From assembly GCF_002086515.1 (NCBI RefSeq), contig NZ_MVHH01000011.1, forward strand, positions 46,300 to 110,299: a stretch of 64,000 nt of DNA, given 5' to 3'. A program made the position numbers and the translations under genes. A model generated the notes under the pieces. The model had not been told where the DNA came from, made no database searches, and worked only from the letters and a program-made list of their open reading frames with translations. Below, piece by piece: positions 21,325 to 28,554 of the stretch. Source of the stretch: Mycolicibacter arupensis (GTDB lineage: Bacteria > Actinomycetota > Actinomycetes > Mycobacteriales > Mycobacteriaceae). Numbering within the stretch: the first letter of the stretch is position 1; each line of letters opens with the position of its first letter.

Positions 21325-21735
21325 TACATCGGGACCGCGCAGGATCACCAGATCTTCTACCTCGGGAACGGTCCAAACGTCCGTATTGAAGTGCCATCCC
21401 TGCATCAGCGCGTTCAGGACAACCCCAACGAGGATGCCCCCCGTGCCTGAGTCGCGGAGCCTGGTCGCAGCCCGTGCGATCTGCGTCCCGCTAGCAATGT
21501 TTACCCCGACGATCACGGTGTCACCAATGCCGTCTGCGCGAATCGTGGGGTCAATGATCATCGCCGCGCCGATCAACCGTTCGGCGTGCGGCGTGGCGGC
21601 GTACAAGCCGTATCCGTCGAAATAAGCGCGACGGATCGCCATCAGGTCATCAACGTGACGACGTAGCGTCAGGGGGTCGTCAAGCTCTTCGACGGCGGCA
21701 CGTCCACCGTTAAGGGCGTTGAGCAGTCCGTTCAT
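21265..21735 (-). CDS. Island protein of unknown function, possibly phosphoribosyltransferase-like
   Basis: The protein has 156 residues from ATG 21735 (MNGLLNALNGGRAAVEELDD), which has an AAGGAG site; the frame is open further upstream but this start is best. The centre, DTVIVGVNIASGTQIARAA, is built like the strand-loop-helix of a type I phosphoribosyltransferase, though the usual acidic pair before the loop is missing. LVGVVLNALMQGWHF follows. The 3' end overlaps the convergent 150-residue gene by 60 bp. It is divergent from the integrase remnant. The function call is weak. Confidence 0.45.
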   Translation of the reverse strand: MNGLLNALNGGRAAVEELDDPLTLRRHVDDLMAIRRAYFDGYGLYAATPHAERLIGAAMIIDPTIRADGIGDTVIVGVNIASGTQIARAATRLRDSGTGGILVGVVLNALMQGWHFNTDVWTVPEVEDLVILRGPDVSGLRKLAKCGERGVRLALC

Positions 21736-21834
21736 GGCGGAGTACTCCTTTGCCTGTTGTCGATGTGTCACATGTGGCTGATGTGACAGTAGTCTCATCT
21801 CGGCGCTACGGTCGGAGTTAGGCGTCAACGATGA

Positions 21835-22356
21835 GCAACCGTAGCAACGGCCACCCACAGTTTTTCGGCAGGGGAATTGCTGGCGTTGCGGTGGGTAGAC
21901 GTGGAGAACTTGGACGATGACCTGTCGGCTCCCGTGAAAGTCCCAGTGGCGGGAACGTTGATCAGCGGCGGTGCACGGCAAGACTGGACGAAGACCGCAT
22001 CCGGGTACAGGACGATCCCTCCCGAGTTCGTGCGGCAAGCCCTTTTGCGGCAGCGTGAGCGTGGGCTGCCGTTTGATCTCATCTTCCCGAACCGACTGGG
22101 CAAGCCGCGTTCGATGTCCAACGTGAGAACGCACTGGCGTCACATCAGGGGCGATGACTACGCGTGGGTGACCCCGCATAGCTTTCGGCGCACAGTCGCG
22201 ACGGTGGTGGAGCGCGCCTACGGAACTGAACACGCCGCCAAGCGACTCGGTCACTCTGACCCCGACGTGACTCGCAAGCACTTCGTCGACCGGACGCTGG
22301 TGGTGCCCGCCGGGTCAAAGCCAGCCAGGCATTTACGACCTATAAACGACACGTAG
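21835..22356 (+). pseudogene. Tyrosine integrase remnant, C-terminal part
   Basis: About 165 codons encode the C-terminal half of a phage-type tyrosine recombinase: GELLALRWVDVE, HSFRRTVATVVE (HxxR box) and RLGHSDPDVTRKHF. The N-terminal domain is missing: an in-frame TGA precedes it and no start lies in the usual place. The first box reads HSFSAGELLALRW, without the usual Arg before Gly-Glu. The last box ends KHFV where KHYV is expected, so the catalytic Tyr is replaced by Phe. The gene points into the tRNA/att site, as integrases of tRNA-inserted islands do. The element is therefore stranded unless helped in trans. Confidence 0.8.
22327..22350 (+). repeat. Imperfect 24-bp direct repeat, right copy
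   Basis: This is the partner of 18303-18326 (21/24 identical). It lies within the 3' end of the integrase remnant, 49 bp before attR. Confidence 0.45.
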
Positions 22357-22398
22357 GCTCCCGTAATCGCTTCCAGCGTCGGCAAACGCAATGGTCAG

Positions 22399-22441
22399 AG
22401 TGCCCCCGGCAGGATTCGAACCTGCGACACCGGCTTTAGGA
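22399..22441 (-). repeat. attR: 43-bp repeat within tRNA-Arg
   Basis: This is the right copy of the att core, identical to 18158-18200, covering the anticodon-loop-to-3'-end part of the intact tRNA gene. Integration here restores a full tRNA, the common strategy of tRNA-targeting islands. Confidence 0.9.
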
Positions 22442-22473
22442 GAGCCGTGCTCTATCCCCTGAGCTACGGGGGC
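22401..22473 (-). tRNA. tRNA-Arg (anticodon CCT)
   Basis: Read on the minus strand, the 5' arm GCCCCCG pairs with 3' CGGGGGC. There is a D arm (GCTC/GAGC), an anticodon stem CGGCT/AGCCG with loop CTCCTAA giving anticodon CCT, and a T arm with GGTTCGAATCC. The discriminator base is A, and CCA is not encoded, as is usual in actinobacteria. It reads the Arg codon AGG. It serves as the island's integration site. Confidence 0.95.
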
Positions 22474-22683
22474 GGGGGACGTCTTTGGATACCTGACTAA
22501 AACCTAGCCGGTGGGAGCGCGGGGTGGTTTTCGGCGGTGTTCGTGGCGTCCTGGTGTTGTTCCCGGCGAATTAGCTGGTCGTCGGGGAGTAGCGGGTGTG
22601 AGTGTAGCGGGCGCGACGATAGCCACGCGACGCGCTGGCGTCCGTGGCCGGCCTGAGTGAGCCTCGCTGTCGTGGTGGCGGCG

Positions 22684-24111
22684 TTAGGCGGTTCGCTCTT
22701 CGGGGTGTCGTCGGCGGTGCAGGTAAGCCGCTATTGCGTTTCGGCCCAAAGCGAATCCGAGCATCACGGTCAACTGGCGAACCGCAGCAAAAGCGATCAT
22801 CCGCCCGCCATAGAGGGTGCGGTCGAGGGTGTTGTTGAGGCTTTCGCTGTCTTCGCGCCAGCCATAGCAACGGTCGTAGACGCTGCCGCGGTCGTCGGTC
22901 TTGACGTGCTGGCGTAGGTGCTCGGCGCGGTTGTAGCCGCAGCTGCGGTCGGCGTCGGTGGTGTCGATACGCGTACGATGCACCGTGCCGCAGGATGGGG
23001 TGGCGAACTCGATGTACCAGCGGTGGCTGTCGTCGGCGTTGCCGCGCGGGTAGATCTTGGCCACCGGGCAGGGCTGCATGTGTCTGTCGCCGGCGTCGAG
23101 GATCTGGCGTTCGCAGATCCGTCCATCTTCGGTCCACAGGTCATGAACGTCGCCGCACGAGCACTCGAGTCGGGCGAATGCGGTGGGTACGCGGGTGCTG
23201 TCGTGCATCGGTGAGAGCACGGTCAACCCGAGCTTCATGGCGCGGTCGATGTGCTTGCCGCGGAACGCTCCGTCGTAGCAGACGCCGTCACACCGTACGT
23301 CGGCGTCGGCGACGACGCGGTCGATCATGTCGAGAGCGACACGAGCTTCACCGCCGTAGCCCTTGCCCGCTGGCACGGCGTCGACGTCGAGGATGACCCT
23401 GTTGTTGCGGATGGTGTCGGGGCGGGTACTGAGCATGGCGAACTTGGTGCCGTAGCGGAATTCGGTGTCGCTGTCGCCGTTTTGGGCTTCGATGCCGGCG
23501 TGCACGTGGCGTCCGCCTTGTTCGGCCCAGTGGTCGGCGGTGGCCTTGCGCACTGGTGCGGCGACAACGGTGCCATCGCCGACGACGTACTGCCCGCGCG
23601 CCGGGCTGGTGTGGGACACCCCAGCGTCTGGGTCGAGACAACCGAGTTCGCGCGCGAGCCGCCGCGCGAGCAGGCGAAACGTGTCAAGCAGCTTGTCGGT
23701 GTACTCGTCGAGTAGCCGTTGGGCGTAGTTGTGGTGCCAGCGCTGTGGTGGGCGCCGCGGCGCCCTTGGTGGCTGATGTTTGGCGGCCCGGTGGCGGATG
23801 GTGCGCCAGTAGGTGGGGTGGGCCATCGCGCGGGCGGCCTTGCTGTGCGAGCCCAGCACCCCGGCTAGGGCCTTGTGCAGCACGTGCACCCATGGGGGGT
23901 AGTGCGGACGCCGGCCCGGGGTTCCCGGCTCGTGGACGGGCAGGACCGCGGCGAGTTGATAGATGACCTCGTGGGAGGCGATCGCCTCGATGGTGTCGAT
24001 CTCCAGCAGCGTGAGATCCATTGGCGTTTCGACCCGGCGCAGCTCGCGTTGCTTGATGCGTTCGGCGCCGTAGGCGCCGGCCTTTTTACGGGACCGGTCT
24101 TTGGGGTTCAT
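22684..24111 (-). CDS. DDE-type transposase
   Basis: The protein has 475 residues. A probable catalytic triad is D179 (VVGDGTVVAAP), D280 (CYDGAFRGKHID) and E420 or E423 (GWREDSESLNN). Between the second Asp and the Glu lies a Cys-rich stretch (LECSCGDVHD, ICERQ, QPCPVAK, SCGTVH) that may bind zinc. I cannot name the IS family. Its ATG overlaps the stop of the recombinase-like gene as ATGA, so the two are co-translated. About 210 bp separate its stop from the tRNA. I found no convincing terminal inverted repeats. Confidence 0.7.
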   Translation of the reverse strand: MNPKDRSRKKAGAYGAERIKQRELRRVETPMDLTLLEIDTIEAIASHEVIYQLAAVLPVHEPGTPGRRPHYPPWVHVLHKALAGVLGSHSKAARAMAHPTYWRTIRHRAAKHQPPRAPRRPPQRWHHNYAQRLLDEYTDKLLDTFRLLARRLARELGCLDPDAGVSHTSPARGQYVVGDGTVVAAPVRKATADHWAEQGGRHVHAGIEAQNGDSDTEFRYGTKFAMLSTRPDTIRNNRVILDVDAVPAGKGYGGEARVALDMIDRVVADADVRCDGVCYDGAFRGKHIDRAMKLGLTVLSPMHDSTRVPTAFARLECSCGDVHDLWTEDGRICERQILDAGDRHMQPCPVAKIYPRGNADDSHRWYIEFATPSCGTVHRTRIDTTDADRSCGYNRAEHLRQHVKTDDRGSVYDRCYGWREDSESLNNTLDRTLYGGRMIAFAAVRQLTVMLGFALGRNAIAAYLHRRRHPEERTA

Positions 24112-25010
24112 AACGGGCCCGCCCGGTCATGCCAGTGGTAGCCGATGAGGGCGGCGGTGGTGTCCAGCGAGGGTGAGCCGATGAGACGCGCGGCGTCTTC
24201 GATGCGGCCGGTGCGGTCGAACTCGCGGCGCGCCGCGAAGGCGGTCAGCGATGCCGGCCGCACCCCGGAGTCGTCGGATAGCTCGGCGCGGGAGAGGATT
24301 TCGCGCACGGTCACGCACACCCGGGCCTGCTTATGTGCGTCGCTTCCGCCGGCGCCGGTGCACAACACCGGCGAGGGTTTGGGGCTGGGTAGCGGGCGGG
24401 TGAGGTGGGCGGCGCGCTCGGAAAGCACTCGCATCGACCAGCGGTCCAGCGTCAGTGTGCGGGGGCGATACTTGCTCGAGCCGTGCATCCACACGGTTGC
24501 GGCCTGTGGATCCAGATCGGCGGCGGTGATGTGTCCCAGCTCGGAGGTGTGCGCGCCGGCGAGTAGCAACGCCGCGGTCGCGGCGTGCCGAGTCGGGGCG
24601 GTGCGTTCGGAAAACAACCGCACCAGCGCGGCCTCATCCTCGGACAGTGGGCGCTGGCAGGACGACTGTCGGGCGGGGACGGCGATGTCGATAGTCGGGT
24701 CGTCCAGCGTCAGCCGCAGCCGGCGCGCGGTGCGAAAGAACGCGCGCAGCGCCGCACGGCGGTTGTGCATGGTCGCCACCGCCGCGTCCGATACGACACC
24801 GTGGCGGGTACGGCCTTTGGCCGCAACGAATTTCGCGACCAGCGCGTGATCGACTGCGGCGAGGGTGGTGACGTCGTGCACTGCGGCGAATCGGCTGAAT
24901 CGGCGGATCAGCAGACCGAACTTGTCCAGCGTCTGCGCGGCCAGCACCCCATCGGCGATCCACGCACCGGTCACCGCCTGCACCGCCGCGGCCAGGCTCC
25001 CGTCAGCCAT
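24108..25010 (-). CDS. Tyrosine-recombinase-like protein lacking catalytic residues
   Basis: The protein has about 300 residues from ATG 25010 (MADGSLAAAVQAVTG; GGGGG site 6 bp before). The N-terminal half looks like a SAM-like core-binding domain and the rest follows the tyrosine recombinase catalytic fold. The boxes are altered: LAGAHTSELGHI has His where the first Arg should be, RPASLTAFAARRE replaces HxLRH so both His and Arg are lost, and LIGSPSLDTT has Ser where the second His stands. Recombination is therefore unlikely; DNA binding as a transposase partner is inferred. ATG 25061 is an alternative start. It overlaps a 30-residue ORF upstream and the transposase downstream. Confidence 0.65.
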   Translation of the reverse strand: MADGSLAAAVQAVTGAWIADGVLAAQTLDKFGLLIRRFSRFAAVHDVTTLAAVDHALVAKFVAAKGRTRHGVVSDAAVATMHNRRAALRAFFRTARRLRLTLDDPTIDIAVPARQSSCQRPLSEDEAALVRLFSERTAPTRHAATAALLLAGAHTSELGHITAADLDPQAATVWMHGSSKYRPRTLTLDRWSMRVLSERAAHLTRPLPSPKPSPVLCTGAGGSDAHKQARVCVTVREILSRAELSDDSGVRPASLTAFAARREFDRTGRIEDAARLIGSPSLDTTAALIGYHWHDRAGPL

Positions 25011-25095
25011 GGCCGGCCCCCACTGCAGCGGCAGCAGCAGCTGCACCCCGGGCCTCAGCATGCGGCGCCGCCGTTGATGACAGCTGGATCATCAT
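25003..25095 (-). CDS. 30-residue Ala-rich ORF coupled to the recombinase-like gene
   Basis: It starts ATGATG behind a good AAGGGG site and reads MMIQLSSTAAPHAEARG, followed by an Ala/Gly-rich tail. Its TGA overlaps the recombinase-like ATG in ATGGCTGA. The arrangement suggests a leader that couples translation into the mobile-element operon. The peptide itself has no recognisable function. Confidence 0.4.
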   Translation of the reverse strand: MMIQLSSTAAPHAEARGAAAAAAAVGAGHG

Positions 25096-25192
25096 GGTGA
25101 CCCCTTCCCAAGTGGTGCGTGTATGCACCATTGGAGCAGAGGGGTCCGACACGTCGGCCTGCGGCGACGGTGGGGCGGGATATCGTGGGCCT

Positions 25193-25549
25193 GTGTCGCG
25201 CAGCAATGGTGACCGCCCACCGAGCGCATACGTCTTGCGGGGGTTCTGGCCGGACGCCGACCTGGACCCCGACGCGCCACCGTCGGCACCTGCCGCGCAG
25301 CAGCTCGCGCGTGCATTGCGCGCAGCCATGACCGAGACCGCCACCGGCCAGCGAGCACTCGCGGCGACCAGCGGAGTGGCCCACACCACCATCGGACGGA
25401 TCCTGGCCGGCACCGTGCTCTGCGACATCGGCTCCCTGGCCCGCCTGGAACAGGCCCTGGGCCGACGGCTGTGGCCCGAACGTGACGACGTGCAAAGCCG
25501 CCCCCGCTCCAAGCACCGAGCGACCACCCGAAAGGCGAGTGGCGTCTGA
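25193..25549 (+). CDS. XRE-like helix-turn-helix protein of the mobile element
   Basis: The protein has 118 residues from GTG 25193 (VSRSNGDRPPSAYVLRGFW). The helix-turn-helix is TGQRALAATSGVAHTTIGRI followed by LAGTVLCDIGSLARLEQALG. TATCGT just 6 bp before the GTG looks like a -10 element, giving an almost leaderless mRNA. It is divergent from the recombinase/transposase operon, with 97 bp between it and the small coupled ORF, which suits a regulator of transposition. Confidence 0.7.
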   Translation: MSRSNGDRPPSAYVLRGFWPDADLDPDAPPSAPAAQQLARALRAAMTETATGQRALAATSGVAHTTIGRILAGTVLCDIGSLARLEQALGRRLWPERDDVQSRPRSKHRATTRKASGV

Positions 25550-25682
25550 CACGTGAGGCAGGTTACAGGGTTGTAGTTCGATTGCAGGCCCGCCGATGCG
25601 GTGTGTTGCGCTTGACTCACGTTACAAGTGGCAGAACACTAGGTGTCGCGCGAACATACAGACGCGTCAACAGACCGAGCTA

Positions 25683-26366
25683 ATGGGCGGTGGGCTGACT
25701 ATGGGTAAGACCAGCAGATCGCTGATCGATTTGATCGACGTCGCCGCGCAACGTTACGGTGGGGCGTCCGGGCGCAGGCTAGCCGAGCTGGCGCAACACG
25801 GCGGGCATGACATTTCGCACGCGACGCTGAACCGGCTGCGGCAGGGCACGTATGCCACCCGGCCCTCGGATGCGTCGATTCGGGCGATCGCCTACCTGGC
25901 CGACGTGTCGGAGAATACCGCGTTCGCGGCGGCTGGGGTGAGGGCGCCGGGTGCGGTGGGGTATGAGCCGCCGTCTGAGGCCCAGCGCATGAACACCCGC
26001 CAGTGCAAGGCGATCGACGAGCTGATTCGGGCATTCATCGCCGACGACACCGGCGCGGTGGCGACCCGCAGCGACCTGACCAACCTCGTCGATGCGCGGC
26101 AACGGCTTGGGGCCGCGTTGAGCGCGGTCGACGTTGCTCAGCCCGCGACGGGCCAACTCGTGGCCGCCGCACAGGATGCGATGCGCTGCATCGACGAGAC
26201 GCTGGACATTTTGAGCAACACCAGCGCGATGCCTCCGTCCTGGCACGGCAAGCCGCCGGAGGAGATGACCGACGCCGAACTGGACGAGGCCGCCGCGGCC
26301 GGGGACCCCTGGCCTGCGTACATTCGCACCAGGACGAAGGAGCGGATCGACGTCGACGGGGGGTAG
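25683..26366 (+). CDS. Helix-turn-helix regulator, first gene of a nucleotidyltransferase operon
   Basis: The protein has 227 residues from ATG 25683; ATG 25701 (MGKTSRSLIDLIDVAAQ) is equally plausible. The N-terminal part (GRRLAELAQHGGHDISHATLNRLRQGTY, in two overlapping helices) is an XRE-like DNA-binding domain also seen in actinobacterial mobile elements. AIRAIAYLADVSENTAFAAAG continues it. The rest is acidic and helical, ending WPAYIRTRTKERIDVDGG. The next gene begins 3 bp after its stop. It is likely an autoregulator of this unit. Confidence 0.65.
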   Translation: MGGGLTMGKTSRSLIDLIDVAAQRYGGASGRRLAELAQHGGHDISHATLNRLRQGTYATRPSDASIRAIAYLADVSENTAFAAAGVRAPGAVGYEPPSEAQRMNTRQCKAIDELIRAFIADDTGAVATRSDLTNLVDARQRLGAALSAVDVAQPATGQLVAAAQDAMRCIDETLDILSNTSAMPPSWHGKPPEEMTDAELDEAAAAGDPWPAYIRTRTKERIDVDGG

Positions 26367-26368
26367 AC

Positions 26369-26902
26369 ATGCTTCCGCGCTGCATGGGCGAGCACGGAAC
26401 ACTACCGCCGGGCATCCATCGGGCGACGTTGGACGAGGTACGCTCTCGATTCGTCGATGACGCTGCCGATCACACGCGCGAGCGGCGTGGCTTGATTCTG
26501 GATGCGATCCGGATTCACATCACCCTTGTCAGACAGTTGTTCTATCGTCACGAGATCACGATTTGGCTCAGCGGCGGCTTCTGCACCTATAAAGACGACA
26601 CGCCCGGCGACGGCGATTTCGCCTGTCTGGTGCCAGCTCACGCGTTGGAGCAGGTACACGGTGATGCCGCACTGCCGCTGTGGACTCTCGGCTCGGTCAC
26701 CGGCACCCTCGGGCACAGTGACCTGGTTGTGCAGACAGACAAGCTGCATTGCATGGGCGGGCTCACCGACGCCCTGGTGGTGAACCGCGACAACCCATAT
26801 GCCGTTGAGCGGCAACGCCGGTGGTGGTCACGGGTGATCGGCCCCGATGGTGAGATAATCGACAGTGCGACAAAGGGCTTCGTGGAGGTGATCGATCAAT
26901 GA
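26369..26902 (+). CDS. Nucleotidyltransferase-fold protein (DUF6932-like)
   Basis: The protein has 177 residues. After LPPGIHRATLDEVRSRF comes WLSGGFCTYKDDTPGDGDF, with G69-G70-F71 and the acidic pair D81/D83. This matches the Pol-beta-type nucleotidyltransferase pattern GS/GF...DxD in DUF6932 proteins, where GSFVTAKE-like sequences are usual. Such proteins are often toxins, antitoxins or RNA-modifying enzymes. It overlaps the next gene as ATGA and follows the XRE gene by 2 bp. AMP transfer to a protein or tRNA is possible but unproven. Confidence 0.6.
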   Translation: MLPRCMGEHGTLPPGIHRATLDEVRSRFVDDAADHTRERRGLILDAIRIHITLVRQLFYRHEITIWLSGGFCTYKDDTPGDGDFACLVPAHALEQVHGDAALPLWTLGSVTGTLGHSDLVVQTDKLHCMGGLTDALVVNRDNPYAVERQRRWWSRVIGPDGEIIDSATKGFVEVIDQ

Positions 26903-27885
26903 CCGGTCTCGGCCACCTCTCCGGCCTCAGCGACGACGACCTGCTTCGAGCCGCCATCCGCTATGAATACGAGCATTTCCCCGACACCGCGGATTTCGCA
27001 CTCGGCCAGCTGTATTCGGGCACGGTACAAGGTGATCCGGCCGCAGAACGCGTCTGGGCCGAAGAAACCGCGCCTGAACAAGTCGAGCTCGACCTGCACT
27101 TGGAGGGCGCCGGGGTGCGGGGCCATGCCACCCGCGCGGACAAACTCGCAACCTTCGTCGCCGGAGTCAACGACGCCACCAAAGCGATCGTTCGAGAGAG
27201 ACTTCAACTGAACGCGCTGAATCGAAACCTTCTCATACACGGGCTCGGTCCCGGCTCGGTGCGGGTTGTGCTGCGCGCCGACGCCCCACTTGACGGAGAT
27301 GCGAAGCATGTACCACTCGGCGGCACAAGCCAATTCGCCTCAAGCCCCGATTCGGAGGCGCTGCGCACAATCGCCCGGCTGTTCACCAACGCTAGCTCCA
27401 GTGCCGCCGGAGTCGGCAGCGACGTGCGTGACCTACCGATCAAAGCGCGACGAGGCCTGCTGCGCTCCACATCCGCAATGAGAACAGCTGGATGGGACAT
27501 CGCCGGACAGATACGCCAGCGCGGCCTCGGATCTACCGAAGTCGCCTTCACCCAGGCCGGAGCCGCGCTGCTTGGCAGCGAACTGAAAAACTACAACTAC
27601 GACAGCGAACGCGGATGGGCGATCGGCACCATCGACGGTTTCCGCCGCAGCCTCGGCAGCCTATACCTCACCCCGTCAGGCACCAAAACCCCTCTGGCGG
27701 TCAACGTCAGCGACCCCGACACCCTCGCCGCCGCCGCGCGGCTGGCCGCCGAGGAGGGAGTGGTCGTGCAGGTGCAGATCGAAACCGTGCGCGCGCTCAG
27801 CAGTGAGGAATCGACTCGCATGACAACCAGCCGCAGCCTGCTGCAGATCGAACGTGCCGCCGAATCACTGCCCTACCCCGAATAA
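26899..27885 (+). CDS. Unknown protein, partner of the nucleotidyltransferase
   Basis: The protein has 328 residues, is soluble and has no family I recognise. It has mixed helix/strand character, for example LATFVAGVNDATKAIVRERL and SVRVVLRADAPLDG. A central part reads SELKNYNYDSERGWAIGTID, and LAAEEGVVVQVQIETVRAL lies near the end. ATG 26899 overlaps the nucleotidyltransferase stop by 4 bases, so fixed stoichiometry is likely. As the third gene of an XRE/nucleotidyltransferase set it could be a target, inhibitor or effector. Confidence 0.5.
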   Translation: MTGLGHLSGLSDDDLLRAAIRYEYEHFPDTADFALGQLYSGTVQGDPAAERVWAEETAPEQVELDLHLEGAGVRGHATRADKLATFVAGVNDATKAIVRERLQLNALNRNLLIHGLGPGSVRVVLRADAPLDGDAKHVPLGGTSQFASSPDSEALRTIARLFTNASSSAAGVGSDVRDLPIKARRGLLRSTSAMRTAGWDIAGQIRQRGLGSTEVAFTQAGAALLGSELKNYNYDSERGWAIGTIDGFRRSLGSLYLTPSGTKTPLAVNVSDPDTLAAAARLAAEEGVVVQVQIETVRALSSEESTRMTTSRSLLQIERAAESLPYPE

Positions 27886-27950
27886 CCTTGCTGCTGTCGG
27901 GCACGCGACGCGGCGGGCGGCCGCTGCCGTTAAACCACATCGAGCGGTTC

Positions 27951-28381
27951 ATGAGGCACATCAGCAAGTCATGGGGCAGCGCAGCCGCATTGGCCGTTAC
28001 CGCAACCCTGCTCGCGGGATACGGCGGGGGGCCGCCAGGTGATGTCGCCGGTGGCGACAAGCGGCCGACCGGTGAGACGACGCTACGCGTGGTGCCCACG
28101 CCGCGCCGAAGCCCGGCTGGAGCAAGACCATCCACGCCTTCGCCGCCACGCCGGAGGGCAGGGGAGTGGCCGTGACCACGTTCTACTACGGCGCCTCGGG
28201 TGATCAGCCGCGCGCCGTTGTCGACCGCAAGCCCGCCGACATCGTCAACTTCTCGGTGGAGCCCGGTGTCACCCGACTGGTCAGGGCCGATGAGGTAGCC
28301 AAGGACTGGAACGCCGACAACATCAAGAGCATCCCATTCGGATCAAGAGCATCCCATTCGCGGGTGGGCTCTGGGATTTAA
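27951..28381 (+). pseudogene. subI: Sulfate-binding lipoprotein remnant (subI-like)
   Basis: The start MRHISKSWGSAAALAVTATL is a signal sequence followed by LLAGYGGG, where the lipobox Cys has become Tyr. After GETTLRVVP the frame breaks at about 28095-28110. In another frame the text continues as KPGWSKTIHAFAATPEG, TTFYYGASGDQPRAVV, ADIVNFSVEPGVTRLV and AKDWNADNIKSIPFGS, which is diagnostic for the sulfate-binding protein of CysTWA-SubI transporters. It ends early at a 20-bp tandem duplication, and the C-terminal half is absent. No cysT, cysW or cysA neighbours are seen. Not functional. Confidence 0.85.
28322..28360 (+). repeat. Tandem duplication in the subI remnant
   Basis: ATCAAGAGCATCCCATTCG occurs at 28322-28340 and again at 28342-28360 (19-bp unit, period 20). 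The duplication shifts the reading frame of the remnant and leads to its stop, so it is probably one of the disabling events. Confidence 0.85.
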
Positions 28382-28554
28382 CGCTTTACGGTGGCTGGCA
28401 TACCACGCCCGAGGAGTGTGTGGTGGCAGTGAAGCGCTATGACCGCGACTCAGACAGCTCGAATGCGCGGCCGCGAGGACTGTATGTGCGAGGACGAGGT
28501 CTGTGAGCTGGAGCAGGTACGCCGTGCTGTCTGGTGTGTCGAGACCGTCTGACA

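Noticed and set aside
22474..25680. Terminal inverted repeats and target duplications for the DDE transposase unit.
   Set aside because: I compared both flanks by eye and found no convincing pair, so no element boundaries are claimed.
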